This document shows, in pieces, positions 20,353-31,800 of a DNA stretch of 64,000 bases (the first letter of the stretch is position 1; the number at the start of each line of letters is the position of its first letter). The notes under the pieces are model-generated. The model was not told the origin of the DNA, ran no database searches, and saw only the letters and a list, made by a program, of their open reading frames with translations. A program made the position numbers and the translations under genes. The DNA is from Larix kaempferi (lineage: Eukaryota; Streptophyta; Pinopsida; Pinales; Pinaceae), in assembly GCA_027924585.1 (NCBI GenBank), contig BSBM01000059.1, forward strand, positions 3,224,001 to 3,288,000, written 5' to 3'.

Positions 20353-21757
20353 AAAATGTAGAAAATCACCTTAAATAGTGTTGATGTTGGTTTCGATCTC
20401 CACACTCATTTTGTTTATGTGCTTTTCCATTCTTTTAGTGATCCTGGTTATGCTGCTATAAACATTAAAAAGGTCAAGGAAGGCTCGAAACCACCATCAA
20501 CACTGTTCAAGGTTAGTTTCTTCATATTCTCCCATGTAGGGTGTTGTTCGTAGTCGTTGCATCTCATAGACTGCAGTCATGAGATCGATGACTCAACATC
20601 TCCCACATTTTTCCCTTTCCATCCTCTATTGTCCCCGGTATCACCTTGTCTCACTTGTAGATACTAGCCTATGAAGGCTAGTATATCTGGAACATAGATG
20701 TTAGCAATATTTCTCTACGCGAAATTGATTGTGACAGCATCTCCTACAAAAAATAAACAAGCAGGCGAATGCGAGGAGCACTGAAAAAATGGCAAATTAA
20801 AGAAACAAAATGAGTGCCGAGCTCGTTTAAATGATGATGATAAGAACAATCATCTCCCAACCATAGACAAAGCTATTTGTCTCCCCCGAGCTCAGACCTT
20901 CTGATAGAGAACGATGTACATCCGGATATTGGTAGCGCAAACCCTAGAAAACAAAGAAGAAACTTCTCCAATAGTGGAGTGCCCCAAAAAATCAGTCTCT
21001 TAACTGAAGTAGCGAACCTCTCTTGGCTAGAGCGAACTTGCTTGAGTGAATGACGAAATGAGAGGTCGAACTCTCTATTTATACACATCAAAGGGAGACT
21101 TTTTTCCTGTTTGGGCCGACCTAACTTTCACTAACTGCACCGACATGACTCGGGCAGTTCTGCCCATTGTATGGGGCAAATTGCCCACTACTTTGGGGCA
21201 ATTTATCCACTGGTCTGACTTGTCTTGGCGAAATACAGAAAATTACAATTAATAAATATTTTCTTTGTGATTTCACCCCTAGGTTTACATTGAGTGTTTT
21301 ACATGATCGAATACATTGACATATTTTCCCATAGCAGGTACCTTAACAAGATGAAATGCAATAAGAATAACTTCCGAAGTTGTACTGTTTCCAACACTCC
21401 CTCTCAACAAAGAAGGTATTCTTCGAACACTGTATTCTAATCTGATTCTTTATTTGGTCGACCTATGAGGTGATGCCCCATGCAGCTACTACTCCAACAC
21501 TACCTCTTGGCCATGGAGGTATCATCAGCATTATCATACTGAAACACATCTCGATATCATATGTACATCACAGTTATCTCTAACCTCTCTATATCATAAG
21601 GAAGGTCTTCCAACACAATCACAGTTAGTTGAGAAGTGTCAACAAATCAATCTGTGTGCATCTGCTCAATCCAGTCCATCGGGAAACATGCACTAGCTCC
21701 ACGACTCTGCCCTCTCCATAGGTGAGTCACTCATGCATCAGCTCAAGAACTCTGCAC
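20353..21757. repeat. Array monomer 2, interrupted
   Basis: Similar to monomer 1. It stops at 'aagaactctgcac' (21,757), where foreign sequence begins. The palindrome over its start (about 20,231-20,660) is complete. Confidence 0.75.
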
Positions 21758-23788
21758 TAGCTTGCGAGTTGTTATCAATGATGATAATCTCTCGTCGTGG
21801 TTTTCTCCAATTTTTGTCTGCTGACAGGTAAATTCAATGTAGCCGCAATTGTGCATCAACTGCTCAGAGTAGAACAAAAATAAAGAAAAGGGGCAGGAAC
21901 CAATCAATATGAAGAATTTGATTTTCATGTTGAGGAGATTCCTGACAGCCGAATGGTAGATAAACTTCCAGTTGCTGGTTGAGCAGCTGAGTGCAACTCA
22001 AATTTTAGTAAATGGCAAACACGCGGCAGTATCTAAAGATTTCATCGGAGGTCATCCCCAGTTGGCTCGTGAAGTTAAAATGATCGAAGATCATCCGCCA
22101 GCTACCAGCTCGAGTTTTTATGGTTTTTTGCAATCGATTTCCACTTTCCAGCATAGCTCTTATTTTCGATGGCCGCCGGGCACGTCTAGACACCTCTGCG
22201 GTCACACTTGGCATCCCAAATCGACCCGAGTTGGTTAAAATTGGCATGGGACCTAACACTTTAGGGATTGAGCATACCTTAAACGCTTAGCTAAGCAGTT
22301 TTAGAGAAACTCTTATCGCCAGAACACGATGAATATGCCGAATTCAAGGATGATGGTCGCCGAGTAAAATTGGTGGATCATTCCGTATCCAGCATGGACA
22401 GCCGATTTTGAGATATTCACGTTCCAGGTTACAAGTGGCAATCGGTTGTCAAAGATACGGTCTTTGGAGAAATCAACTCTGCGTTTTATTCAAAGATTGA
22501 CAATCGTAAAGGTCTGAACCAAACACATTGTTTCCGTTTCCTTCACGCTGTTGACAGCCAAATACAGAGAAAGCGATCTGGCGGTTCACATGACCACAGT
22601 TAGCTCGGGGTTTTAGCAATTAACTAGCACATTAAGAATTGAATCGGTGGGGACGCCATTGACAACCGGGTTATGGAGTGGGTTGCACATCACATTTCGG
22701 CAACCGATTCGGCGGTGATAGACAGAGAGAAGCCAGTTACGCCAACTTATTGATGGTGCTCGACAAATTCCTGAGGGAAGCGTTCAGCCACCTATCCGAT
22801 CGGTGTATCATCTTGACAGCTCAAGCTTTTGACGTGGGTGTTTGTGGTTTCGTTGGTGACCAAAGTATGGGTTTCTTTTAATAATCAGTAGTGTGTTTCA
22901 TAACTATTCGTGATAGCTGCTCAAATGGAGTTGTGGAGCCATCTCATGGATATGAAATAACTAAAGTGTGAGTGCCATAAATAAAGTGGAGTTAGTAATG
23001 CTGTCGAAAGGAGGAAAAAGTGGATCTAATTCACCTTTTCCATTTTTTCTTCTTTTATTTTATTATTTTGGTTTTCTTTTGAAAAGAATAAGAGAGGTTT
23101 TGGGCCTATAAAAGCCAGCCTCCTTCATTGTAACCAGATGGAGAATTTCGGAAGTTTTTTCCCGTGAGCTTAATAGAAAAATATCATGATGGGATTCTTT
23201 GGATAAATGGAGAATTCTTTCATCCTTTGTTTGCCATTTCTATTTGTATGCCATCTTTCATTTTGCATGAGGCAATACCTCTCTTAGCTCCTTGCTTTTG
23301 ATTCTTAAGCTGGGATCATCTGAATCGAAGGCTAACAATCTAGCACAACTTTATTTGACCCATGTATTTCTCTTAAGTTTTGCGGCTTTCAGGTGTGCTC
23401 TAGTGCAAGAGCTCTTAGTTGGTTACTACATTCATCTGGCAGCAAGGTCCTTTTAGAGTTTTCTTTGACTCCATTCGCCCCTCTCTGATACTGGCACTGG
23501 TCTTTCCCTGAGGATTGATCTTCCCTTCCTTTTCCATCATCCATTTTGAAAACTATCTTTTGTTACCCCCGATTCTCTAAGGCAGCCTCTTCCATTAACC
23601 TTGCCCGTTACTGTATCTGCCTTAGCGATCCTAGTTTAGGGATACCACCCTAGAGTTGGAGAAGAGCCAACCTGAAGCGAAGAGGAGAGGAGTGTGGTGA
23701 CATTGGCCTCTCTCCTGAGAGAGTTGTCATCCAGCTGGCGTTGCACATTTTGGGCTTTCAAAAGACACGCATGCCATTTCGGAGGACA
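21758..23788. other. Foreign 2.0-kb segment inside the array, with LTR-like promoter
   Basis: This has no similarity to the monomers. It replaces about 1.3 kb of array sequence (from the 'actctgcac' region of one monomer to the 'gacctaac' region of the next), so insertion and deletion went together. The right half has a promoter-like GGGCCTATAAAAGCC at 23,102-23,116, preceded by a TTCTTTTGAAAAGAA palindrome (23,074-23,088), as in plant LTRs. Open frames at 21,972-22,238 and 22,678-22,881 have no domain that I recognise. It may be a truncated LTR element. Confidence 0.5.
23107..23113 (+). promoter_or_regulatory. TATA box of the LTR-like insert
   Basis: TATAAAA in a GC-flanked setting (GGGCC before, GCCAGCC after), typical of LTR promoters of plant Ty3/gypsy elements. 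Confidence 0.45.
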
Positions 23789-24962
23789 ACAGACCTAACA
23801 TTCAATAACTGCGACGATCTGACTGGTGCAGTTTTGCCCATTGTATGGGGCAAATTGCCCACTGCTTTGGGGCAATTTACCCACTGGTCCGAAATGTCTT
23901 GGGGAAATATAGAAAATTACATTTAATAAATCTTTTCTGTCTGATTTGACCCCTAGGATTACATTGAGTGTTTTACATGATCGAATACATTGACATCTTT
24001 TCCCATAGGAGGTACCTTAAAAAGATGAAATGCAAAAATAATAACTTCCGAAGTTGTAATGTTTCCAACACTCCCTCTCAACAAGGAAGATATTCTTCGA
24101 ACACTGCATTCTATTCTTATTCTTTATTTGGTCGACCTATGAGGTGATGCCCCATGCAACTACTACTCCAACAATGCCTCTTGACCATGGAGGTATCGTC
24201 AGCATTATTATACTGAAAGACATCTCGATACCATAAGTACTTCACAGTTATCTCTAACCTCTCTATATCATAAGGAAGGTCTTCCAACACAATCACAGTT
24301 AGTCGAGAAGTGTCAACAAATGAATGTTCGTGCATCTGCTCAATCCAGTCCATCGTGAAACATGCACTAGCTCCACGACTCTGCCCTCTCCATAGGTGAG
24401 TCACTCGTGCATCAGCTCAAGAACTCTGCATAGTCCATTGTAGAGTCTATCATGCATCAATACAATGTGCTCATCTCAACCCAATCCAACGAGTGCCTAC
24501 ATCATCAACACTCCCTCTTAGCTAAAGAGGTATCATCACGTCGGAACACATCTTGTTATCATAAGAGGGCCATTCCAACACAGGCATACACTCAACAAAG
24601 AAGAACGTTCCCCAAATGAACCATCCACAAATAAGCATGTTCCACAATGGGACACGCTCCACAGAGGAGTACGTTCCAGAAATTAACCATCCCACAAAGG
24701 GACCATATCATCTTTTTAAAGAAGATATATGATCTACCTGATGAACTTGGTCATTCTAAACCACAGAGGATTACTTCCGCAAGCACTTTATCTGTGGAAG
24801 GTGGCAATGAGGGGGGAAATCTTTGAAGAAGAGAAGTGAGATGAGGTGATACGAATGACAATAGAGGACGGAAAGGGGAAAAATGCCGGAGATGTTGAGT
24901 CATCGATCCCATGACTGCAGTCTATGCGATGAAACAACTACGAACAACGCCCTACACGAGAG
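23789..24962. repeat. Partial array monomer 3
   Basis: The array resumes at about 'gacctaacattcaataactgcgac', a form otherwise seen only in the monomer at 48.8 kb. The TATA landmark is lost with the deleted part. The triple motif, hairpin cluster and palindrome left arm are present. Confidence 0.7.
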
Positions 24963-25266
24963 AAAATGTAGAAAATCACCTTAAATAGTGTTGATGTTGG
25001 TTTCAAGCTCCACACTCATTTTGTTTATGTGCTTTTCCATTCTTTTAGCGATCCTAGTTATGCTGCTATAAACATTAACAAGCTCAACGAAGGCTCGAAA
25101 CCACCATCAACAATGTTCAAGGTGAGTCTCTTCATTTTCTCCTGTGTGGGGTGTTGTTCGTAGTCGTTGGATCACATAGACTGTAGTAATGAGATCGATG
25201 ACACAACATATCCCACATTTTTCCTCTTTCCATCCTCTATTGTCCCCGGTATCATCTCGTCTCGGT
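24835..25266. repeat. Large palindrome (representative copy)
   Basis: Left arm 24,835-25,009 and right arm 25,092-25,266 are inverted copies, about 83% identical by eye, around an 82-bp centre. Both arms share, in opposite sense, the words GACAATAGAGGA, TCATCGATC, CGAACAAC, GAGAAAATG and TTGATG. Equivalent palindromes span the other monomer starts: about 20,231-20,660, 26,757-27,190, 28,695-29,126, 30,617-31,050, 32,555-32,986, 34,477-34,910, 36,415-36,846, 38,337-38,770, 40,275-40,706, 42,197-42,630, 44,135-44,566, 46,057-46,420 (shortened), 47,925-48,353 and 54,590-55,020. Confidence 0.85.
25049..25121 (+). other. Exon-like 73-nt segment in the palindrome centre (representative)
   Basis: A pyrimidine-rich acceptor (CCATTCTTTTAG, ending 25,048) and a consensus donor (AAG/GTGAGT at 25,122) bound 73 nt with one open frame of 24 codons starting DPSYAAININ (DPGYAAININ in monomer 1 and in B) and ending STLFK. 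The frame stays open in most monomers. I recognise no protein. It may be a captured host exon or chance. Confidence 0.3.
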
Positions 25267-25269
25267 TGT

Positions 25270-25297
25270 ATATACTAGCCTGTGAAGGCTAGTATAT
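25270..25297. repeat. Conserved 11-bp stem, 6-nt loop hairpin (representative)
   Basis: ATATACTAGCC and GGCTAGTATAT flank TGTGAA. It lies just outside the right arm of the large palindrome and recurs in nearly every palindrome-type monomer, including the diverged first one at about 18,830-18,856. Confidence 0.85.
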
Positions 25298-25685
25298 CTG
25301 GAATATAGATGTTAGCAATATTTCTCTACGCGAAACTGATTGTGACACCACCTCCTACAAAAAATAAACAAGCAGGCGAATGCGAGGATCACTGAAAGAA
25401 TTGCAAATCACAGAAACAAAATGAGTGTCAAGCTCGTTTAAACCATGATGATAAGAACAATCATCTCCCAACCATAGACAAAGCTATTTGTCTCCCCCGA
25501 GCTCAGACCTTACAATAGAGAACGATGTACATACGGATAGTAGTAGCGCAAACCCTAGAAAACAAGGGAGAAACTTCTCCAATAGTGGAGAACCCCAAAA
25601 AATCAGTCCCTTAACTGAAGTAGGGAACCACTCTTGGTTAGAGATAACTTGCTTGAGTGAATGATGAAATGAGAGGTCGAACTCT

Positions 25686-25694
25686 CTATTTATA
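25686..25694 (-). promoter_or_regulatory. Conserved minus-strand TATA box (representative)
   Basis: The minus strand reads TATAAATAGAGAG, a strong plant TATA box. It is retained in all monomers that keep this region except the B monomer of copy 6 (46,835: TATAAGTAG). A start about 30 nt downstream (near 25,655) would send RNA through the palindrome at 25,266-24,835. Positions of the other copies are those of the array landmark. Whether it is active cannot be seen from sequence. Confidence 0.55.
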
Positions 25695-26000
25695 CACATC
25701 AAAGGGTGACTTTTTTCCTGACCGGGTCGACCTAACTTTCCCTAACTGCGCCGACCTGACTGGTGCAGTTCTTCCCATTGTATGGGGCAAATTTCCGACT
25801 GCTTTGGGGCAGTTTACCCATAGGTCCGACCTGTCTTTCAGGGGAAATACAGAAAATTACATTTAATAAATCTTTTCTTTGTGATTTCACCGCTAGGTTT
25901 ACATTGATTGTTTTACATGATCAAATACATTGACGTCTTGTCCCATAGGAGGTACCTTAACAAGATGAAATGCAAAAAGAATAAATTCTGAAGTTGTACT

Positions 26001-26019
26001 GTTTCCAACACTCCCTCTC
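26001..26019 (-). other. Polypurine tract plus LTR-start-like motif (representative)
   Basis: The minus strand reads GAGAGGGAG followed by TGTTGGAAAC, the shape of a Ty1/copia polypurine tract and 3' LTR start. Weaker versions follow at 26,113 (AAGAGGCAG/TGTTGGAG) and 26,415 (AGAGGGAG/TGTTGATG). No matching primer site (TGGTATCAGAGC) is found in the monomer, so an LTR origin is possible but unproven. Confidence 0.35.
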
Positions 26020-26496
26020 AACAAGGAAGGTATTCTTCGAACACTATATTCTAATCATATTCTTAATTTGGTCGACCTATGAGGTGATGCCCCATGCAGC
26101 TACTACTCCAACACTGCCTCTTGGCCATGGAGGTATCGTCAGCATTATCATACTGAAACACATCTCAATATCATATGTACATCACAGTTATCTCTAACCT
26201 CTCTATATCATAAGGAAGGTCTTCCAACACAATCACAGTTAGTCGAGAAGTGTCCACAAAGGAACATGCACTAGCTCCACGACTCCGCTCCTCTCCCTAG
26301 GTGAATCACTCGTGCATCAGCTCAAGAACTCTGCACAGTCCATCGTAGAGTATATTATGCATCAATACAATGTGCTCAGCTCAACCCAGTCCATCTGGTG
26401 CCTACATCATCAACACTCCCTCTTGGCTGGAGAGGTATCATCACATCGGAACACATCTTGTTATCATAAGAGGCTCCATTCCAACACAGGGATACA

Positions 26497-26625
26497 CTCC
26501 ACAAAGGAGAAAGTTCCCCAAATGAACCATCCACAAATAAGCATGTTCAACAAAGAAACCATCCCACAATGGGACAAACTCCACGGAGGATAACGTTCCA
26601 CAAAGCAACCATCCCACAAAGGGAC
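26497..26625. repeat. Micro-hairpin cluster with ACAAA loops (representative)
   Basis: Within 130 bp: CTCC-ACAAA-GGAG (26,497-26,509), TCCC-ACAAT-GGGA (about 26,562-26,574), CTCC-AC-GGAG (about 26,580-26,588) and TCCC-ACAAA-GGGA (about 26,612-26,624). The loop is nearly constant while the four-base stems differ and stay paired. Other monomers add TTCC-ACAAA-GGAA (for example 20,149-20,161 and 49,515-49,527). Confidence 0.65.
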
Positions 26626-28822
26626 CATATAATCTTTTTAAAGAAGATATATGATCTACGTGATGAACTTGGTCATTCTAGACAACAGAGGATTACTTCC
26701 TCAAGCACTTTATCTGTGGAAGGTGGCAATGATGGGGAAAATCTTTGAAGAGGAGAAGTAAGATGAGCTGATACGAAGGACAATAGAGAATGGGAAGAGG
26801 AAAAGTGCCGGAGATCTTGAGTCATCGATCCCATGACTGCAATCTATGCAATGAAACAACTACGAACAACGCCCTACACGAGAGAAAACGTAGAAAATCA
26901 CCTTAAGTAGTGTTGATGTTGGTTTCGAGCTCTACATTCATTTTGTTTATTGGTTTTTCCATTCTTTCAGTGATCCTGGTTATGCTGCTATAAACATTAA
27001 CAAGAACAAGGAAGGCTCGAAACCACCATCAACACTGTTCAAGGTGGGTTTCTTCATTTTCTCTTGTGTAGGGTGTTGTTCGTAGTCGTTGCATCACATA
27101 GACTGCAGCAAGGAGACCGATGACTCAACATCTCCCACATTTTTCCTCTTTCCATCCTCTATTATCCCTTGTATCACCTCGTCTCACTTGTATATACTAG
27201 CTTGTGAAGGCTAGTATATCTGGAACGTAGATATTAGCAATATTTCTCTACGAGAAACTGATTGTGACACCACCTCCTACAAAAAATAAACAAGCAGCCG
27301 ACTGCAAGGATCAATGAAAGAATGGCAAATCGCAGAAAAGAAATGAGTGTCGAGCTCGTTTAAACCATGATGATAAGAACAATCATCTCCCAACCATAGA
27401 CAAAGTTATTTGTCTTCCCTGAGCTCAGACCTTCAAATAGAGAACGATGAATATCCGGATAGTAGTAGCGCAAACGCTAGAAAACAAGGGAGAAACTTCT
27501 CCAATAGTGGAGAACCCCAAAAAATCAGTCCCTTAACTGAAGTAGCGAACCACTCTTGGCTACAACGAACTTGCTTGAGTGAATGACGAAATGAGAGGCC
27601 GAACTCTCTATTTATACACATCAAAGGGTGACTTTTTTCCTGACCAGGTTGACCTAACTTTCCCTAACGGCGCCGACCTGACTGGTGCAGTTCTGCCCAT
27701 TGTATGGGGCAAACTGCCCACTGCTTTGGGGCAATTTACCCACTGGTCCGACTTGTCTTGGGGAAATACAGAAAATTACATTTAATAAATCTTTTCTTTG
27801 TGATTTCACCACTAGGATTACATTGAGTGTTTTACATGATCGAATACATTGACATCGTTTCCCATAGGAGGTATCTTAACAAGATGAAATGCAATAAGAA
27901 TAACTTCCGAAGTTGTACCGTTTCGAACACTCCCTCTCAAAAGGGAAGGTATTCTTCGAATATTGTATTCTAATCTTATTCTTTATTTGGTCGACCTATG
28001 AAGTGATGCCCCATGCAGCTACTACTCCAACACTGCCTCTTGGCAATGGAGGTATCGTCAGCATGATCATACCGAAACACATCTCGATATCATAAGTACA
28101 TCACAGTTATCTCTAACCTCTCTATACCATAAGGAAGGACTTCCAACACAATCACAGTTAGTCGAGAGGTGTCAACAAATCAATCTTCGTGCATCTGCTC
28201 AATCCAGTCCATCGTGAAACATGCACTAGCTCCACGACTCTGCCCTCTCCATAGGTGAGTCACTCGTGCATCAGCTCAAGAACTCTGCACAGTCCATCGT
28301 AGAGTCTATCATGCATCAATACAATGTGCTCAGCTCAACCCAATCCATCGAGTGCCTACATCATCAACACTCCCTCTTAGCTAAAGAGGTATCATCACGT
28401 CGGAACACATCTTGTTATCATAAGAGGGTCCATTCCAACACAGGCATACACTCAACAAAGAAGAACGTTCCCCAAATGAACCATCCACAAATAAGCATGT
28501 TCCACAATGGCACACGCTCCACAGAGGAGTACGTTCCAGAAATTAACCATCCCACAAAGGGACCATATCATCTTTTTAAAGAAGATATATGATCTACCTG
28601 ATGAACTTGGTCATTCTAGACCACAGAGGATTACTTCCGCAAGCACTTTATCTGTGGAAGGTGGCAATGAGGGGGGAAATCTTTGAAGAAGAGAAGTGAG
28701 ATGAGGTGATACGAATGACAATAGAGGACGGAAAGGGGAAAAATGCCGGAGATGTTGAGTCATCGATCCCATGACTGCAGTCTATGCGATGAAACAACTA
28801 CGAACAACGCCCTACACGAGAG

Positions 28823-31800
28823 AAAATGTAGAAAATCACCTTAAATAGTGTTGATGTTGGTTTTGAGCTCCACACTCATTTTGTTTATGTGCTTTTCCAT
28901 TCTTTTAGCAATCCTAGTTATGCTGCTATAAACATTAACAAGCTCAACGAAGGCTCGAAACCACCATCAACACTGTTCAAGGTGAGTCTCTTCATTTTCT
29001 CCTGTGTGGGGTGTTGTTCGTAGTCGTTGGATCACATAGACTGTAGTAATGAGATCGATGACCCAACATATCCCACATTTTTCCTCTTTCCATCCTCTAT
29101 TGTCCCCGGTATCATCTCGTCTCGGTTGTATATACTAGCCTGTGAAGGCTAGTATATCTGGAATATAGAGGTTAGCAATATTTCTCTACGCGAAACTGAT
29201 TGTGACACCACCTCCTACAAAAAATAAACAAGTAGGCGAATGCGAGGATCACTGAAAGAATTGCAAATCACAGAAACAAAATGAGTGTCAAGCTCGTTTA
29301 AACCATGATGATAAGAACAATCATCTCCCAACCATAGACAAAGGTATTTGTCTCCCCCGAGCTCAGACATTCCAATAGAGAACGATGTACATACGGATAG
29401 TAGTAGCGCATGCCCTAGAAAACAAGGGAGAAACTTCTCCAATAGTGGAGAACCCCAAAAAATCAGTCCCTTAACTGAAGTAGGGAACCACTCTTGGTTA
29501 GAGCGAACTTGCTTGAGTGAATGATGAAATGAGAGGTCGAACTCTCTATTTATACACATCAAAGGGTGACTTTTTTCCTGACCGGGTCGACCTAACTTTC
29601 CCTAACTGCGCCGACCTGACTGGTGCAGTTCTGCCCATTGTATGGGGCAAATTTCCGACTGCTTTGGGGCAGTTTACCCACTGGTCCGACCTGTCTTTCA
29701 GGGGAAATACAGAAAATTACATTTAATAAATCTGTTCTTTGTGATTTCACCGCCAGGTTTACATTGAGTGTTTTACATAATCAAATACATTGACGTCTTG
29801 TCCCATAGGAGGTACTTTAACAAGATGAAATGCAAAAAGAATAAATTCTGAAGTTGTATTGTTTCCAACACTCCCTCTCAACAAGGAAGGTATTCTTCGA
29901 ACACTGTATTCTAATCATATTCTTAATTTGGTCGACCTATGAGGTGATGCCCCATGCAGCTACTACTCCAACACTTCCTCTTGGCCATGGAGGTATCGTC
30001 AGCATTATCATACTGAAACACATCTCGATATCATATGTACATCACAGTTATCTCTAACCTCTCTATATCATAAGGAAGGTCTTCCAACACAATCACAGTT
30101 AGTCGAGAAGTGTCCACAAAGGAACATGCACTAGCTCCACGACTCCGCTCCTCTCCCTAGGTGAATCACTCGTGCATCAGCTCAAGAACTCTGCACAGTC
30201 CATCGTAGAGTCTATTATGCATCAATACAATGTGCTCAGCTCAACCCAGTCCATATGGTGCCTACATCATCAACACTCCCTCTTCGCTGGAGAGGTATCA
30301 TCACATCGGAACACATCTTGTTATCATAAGAGGCTCCATTCTAACACAGGGATACACTCCACAAAGGAGAAAGTTCCCCAAATGAACCATCCACAAATAA
30401 GCATGTTCAACAAAGAAACCATCCCACAATGGGACAAACTCCACGGAGGATAACGTTCCACAAAGCAACCATCCCACAAAGGGACCATATCATCTTTTTA
30501 AAGAAGATATATGATCTACGTGATGAACTTGGTCATTCTAGACAACAGAGGATTACTTCCTCAAGCACTTTATCTGTGGAAGGTGGCAATGATGGGGAAA
30601 ATCTTTGAAGAGGAGAAGTAAGATGAGCTGATACGAAGGACAATAGAGAATGGGAAGAGGAAAAGTGCCGGAGATCTTGAGTCATCGATCCCATGACTGC
30701 AATCTATGCAATGAAACAACTACGAACAACGCCCTACACGAGATAAAACGTAGAAAATCACCTTAAGTAGTGTTGATGTTGGTTTCAGGCTCTACATTCA
30801 TTTTGTTTATTGGTTTTTCCATTCTTTCAGTGATCCTGGTTATGCTGCTATAAACATTAACAAGAACAAGGAAGGCGCGAAACCACCATCAACACTGTTC
30901 AAGGTGAGTTTCTTCATTTTCTCCTGTGTAGGGTGTTGTTCGTAGTCGTTGCGTCACATAGACTACAGTAATGAGACCGATGACTCAACATCTCCCACAT
31001 TTTTCCTCTTTCCATCCTCTATTATTCCTTGTATCACCTCGTCTCACTTGTATATACTAGCTTGTGAAGGCTAGTATATCTGGAACGTAGATATTAGCAA
31101 TATTTCTCTACGAGAAACTGATTGTGACACCACCTCCTACAAAAAATAAACAAGCAGGCGACTGCAAAGATCAATGAAAGAATGGAAAATCGCAGAAAAG
31201 AAATGAGTGTCGAGCTCGTTTAAACCATGATGATAAGAGCAATCATCTCCCAACCATAGACAAAGTTATTTGTCTCCCCTGAGCTCAGACCTTCAAATAG
31301 AGAACGATGTATATCCGGATAGTAGTAGCGCAAACCCTAGAAAACAAGGGAGAAACTTCTCCAATAGTGGAGAACCCCAAAAAATCAGTCCCTTAACTGA
31401 AGTAGCGAACCACTCTTGGCTACAACGAACTTGCTTGAGTGAATGACGAAATGAGAGGCCGAACTCTCTATTTATACACATCAAAGGGTGACTTTTTTCC
31501 TGACCGGGTTGACCTAACTTTCCCTAACGGCGCCGACCTGACTGGTGCACTTCTGCCCATTGTATGGGGCAAATTGCCCACTGCTTTGGGGCAATTTACC
31601 CACTGGTCCGACTTGTCTTGGGGAAATACAGAAAATTACATTTAATAAATCTTTTCTTTGTGATTTCACCCCTAGGATTACATTGAGTGTTTTACATGAT
31701 CGAATACATTGACATCTTTTCCCATAGGAGGTATCTTAACAAGATGAAATGCAATAAGAATAACTTCCGAAGTTGTACCGTTTCGAACACTCCCTCTCAA

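Larger units (their letters stand above)
24963..28822. repeat. Higher-order repeat copy 1 (3,860 bp)
   Basis: A monomer 24,963-26,884 (1,922 bp) and B monomer 26,885-28,822 (1,938 bp). A and B are clearly diverged from each other (for example B has 'aaaacgtag' or 'gaggccgaac' where A has 'aaaatgtag' or 'gaggtcgaac'), while equivalent monomers in the other copies differ at only occasional bases. Confidence 0.95.

Noticed and set aside
25340-25360. Possible tRNA primer site TGGTGTCACAATCAG (minus) in the monomer
   Set aside because: Only the first four bases fit a TGGT start; the rest matches no tRNA 3' end that I know and no LTR end in CA precedes it.
25484-25702. 72-codon minus-strand frame (MMCINREFDLSF...) repeated in many monomers
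   Set aside because: Its ATG codons lie upstream of or within the TATA box, so the predicted transcript would not contain them; in B monomers it ends early. Kept only as overlap context for the plus-strand frame.
26312-26593. 93- and 108-codon plus-strand frames (MHQLKNSAQS...)
   Set aside because: They run through the micro-hairpin cluster and the polypurine-like motif, differ in length between A and B, and have no domain.
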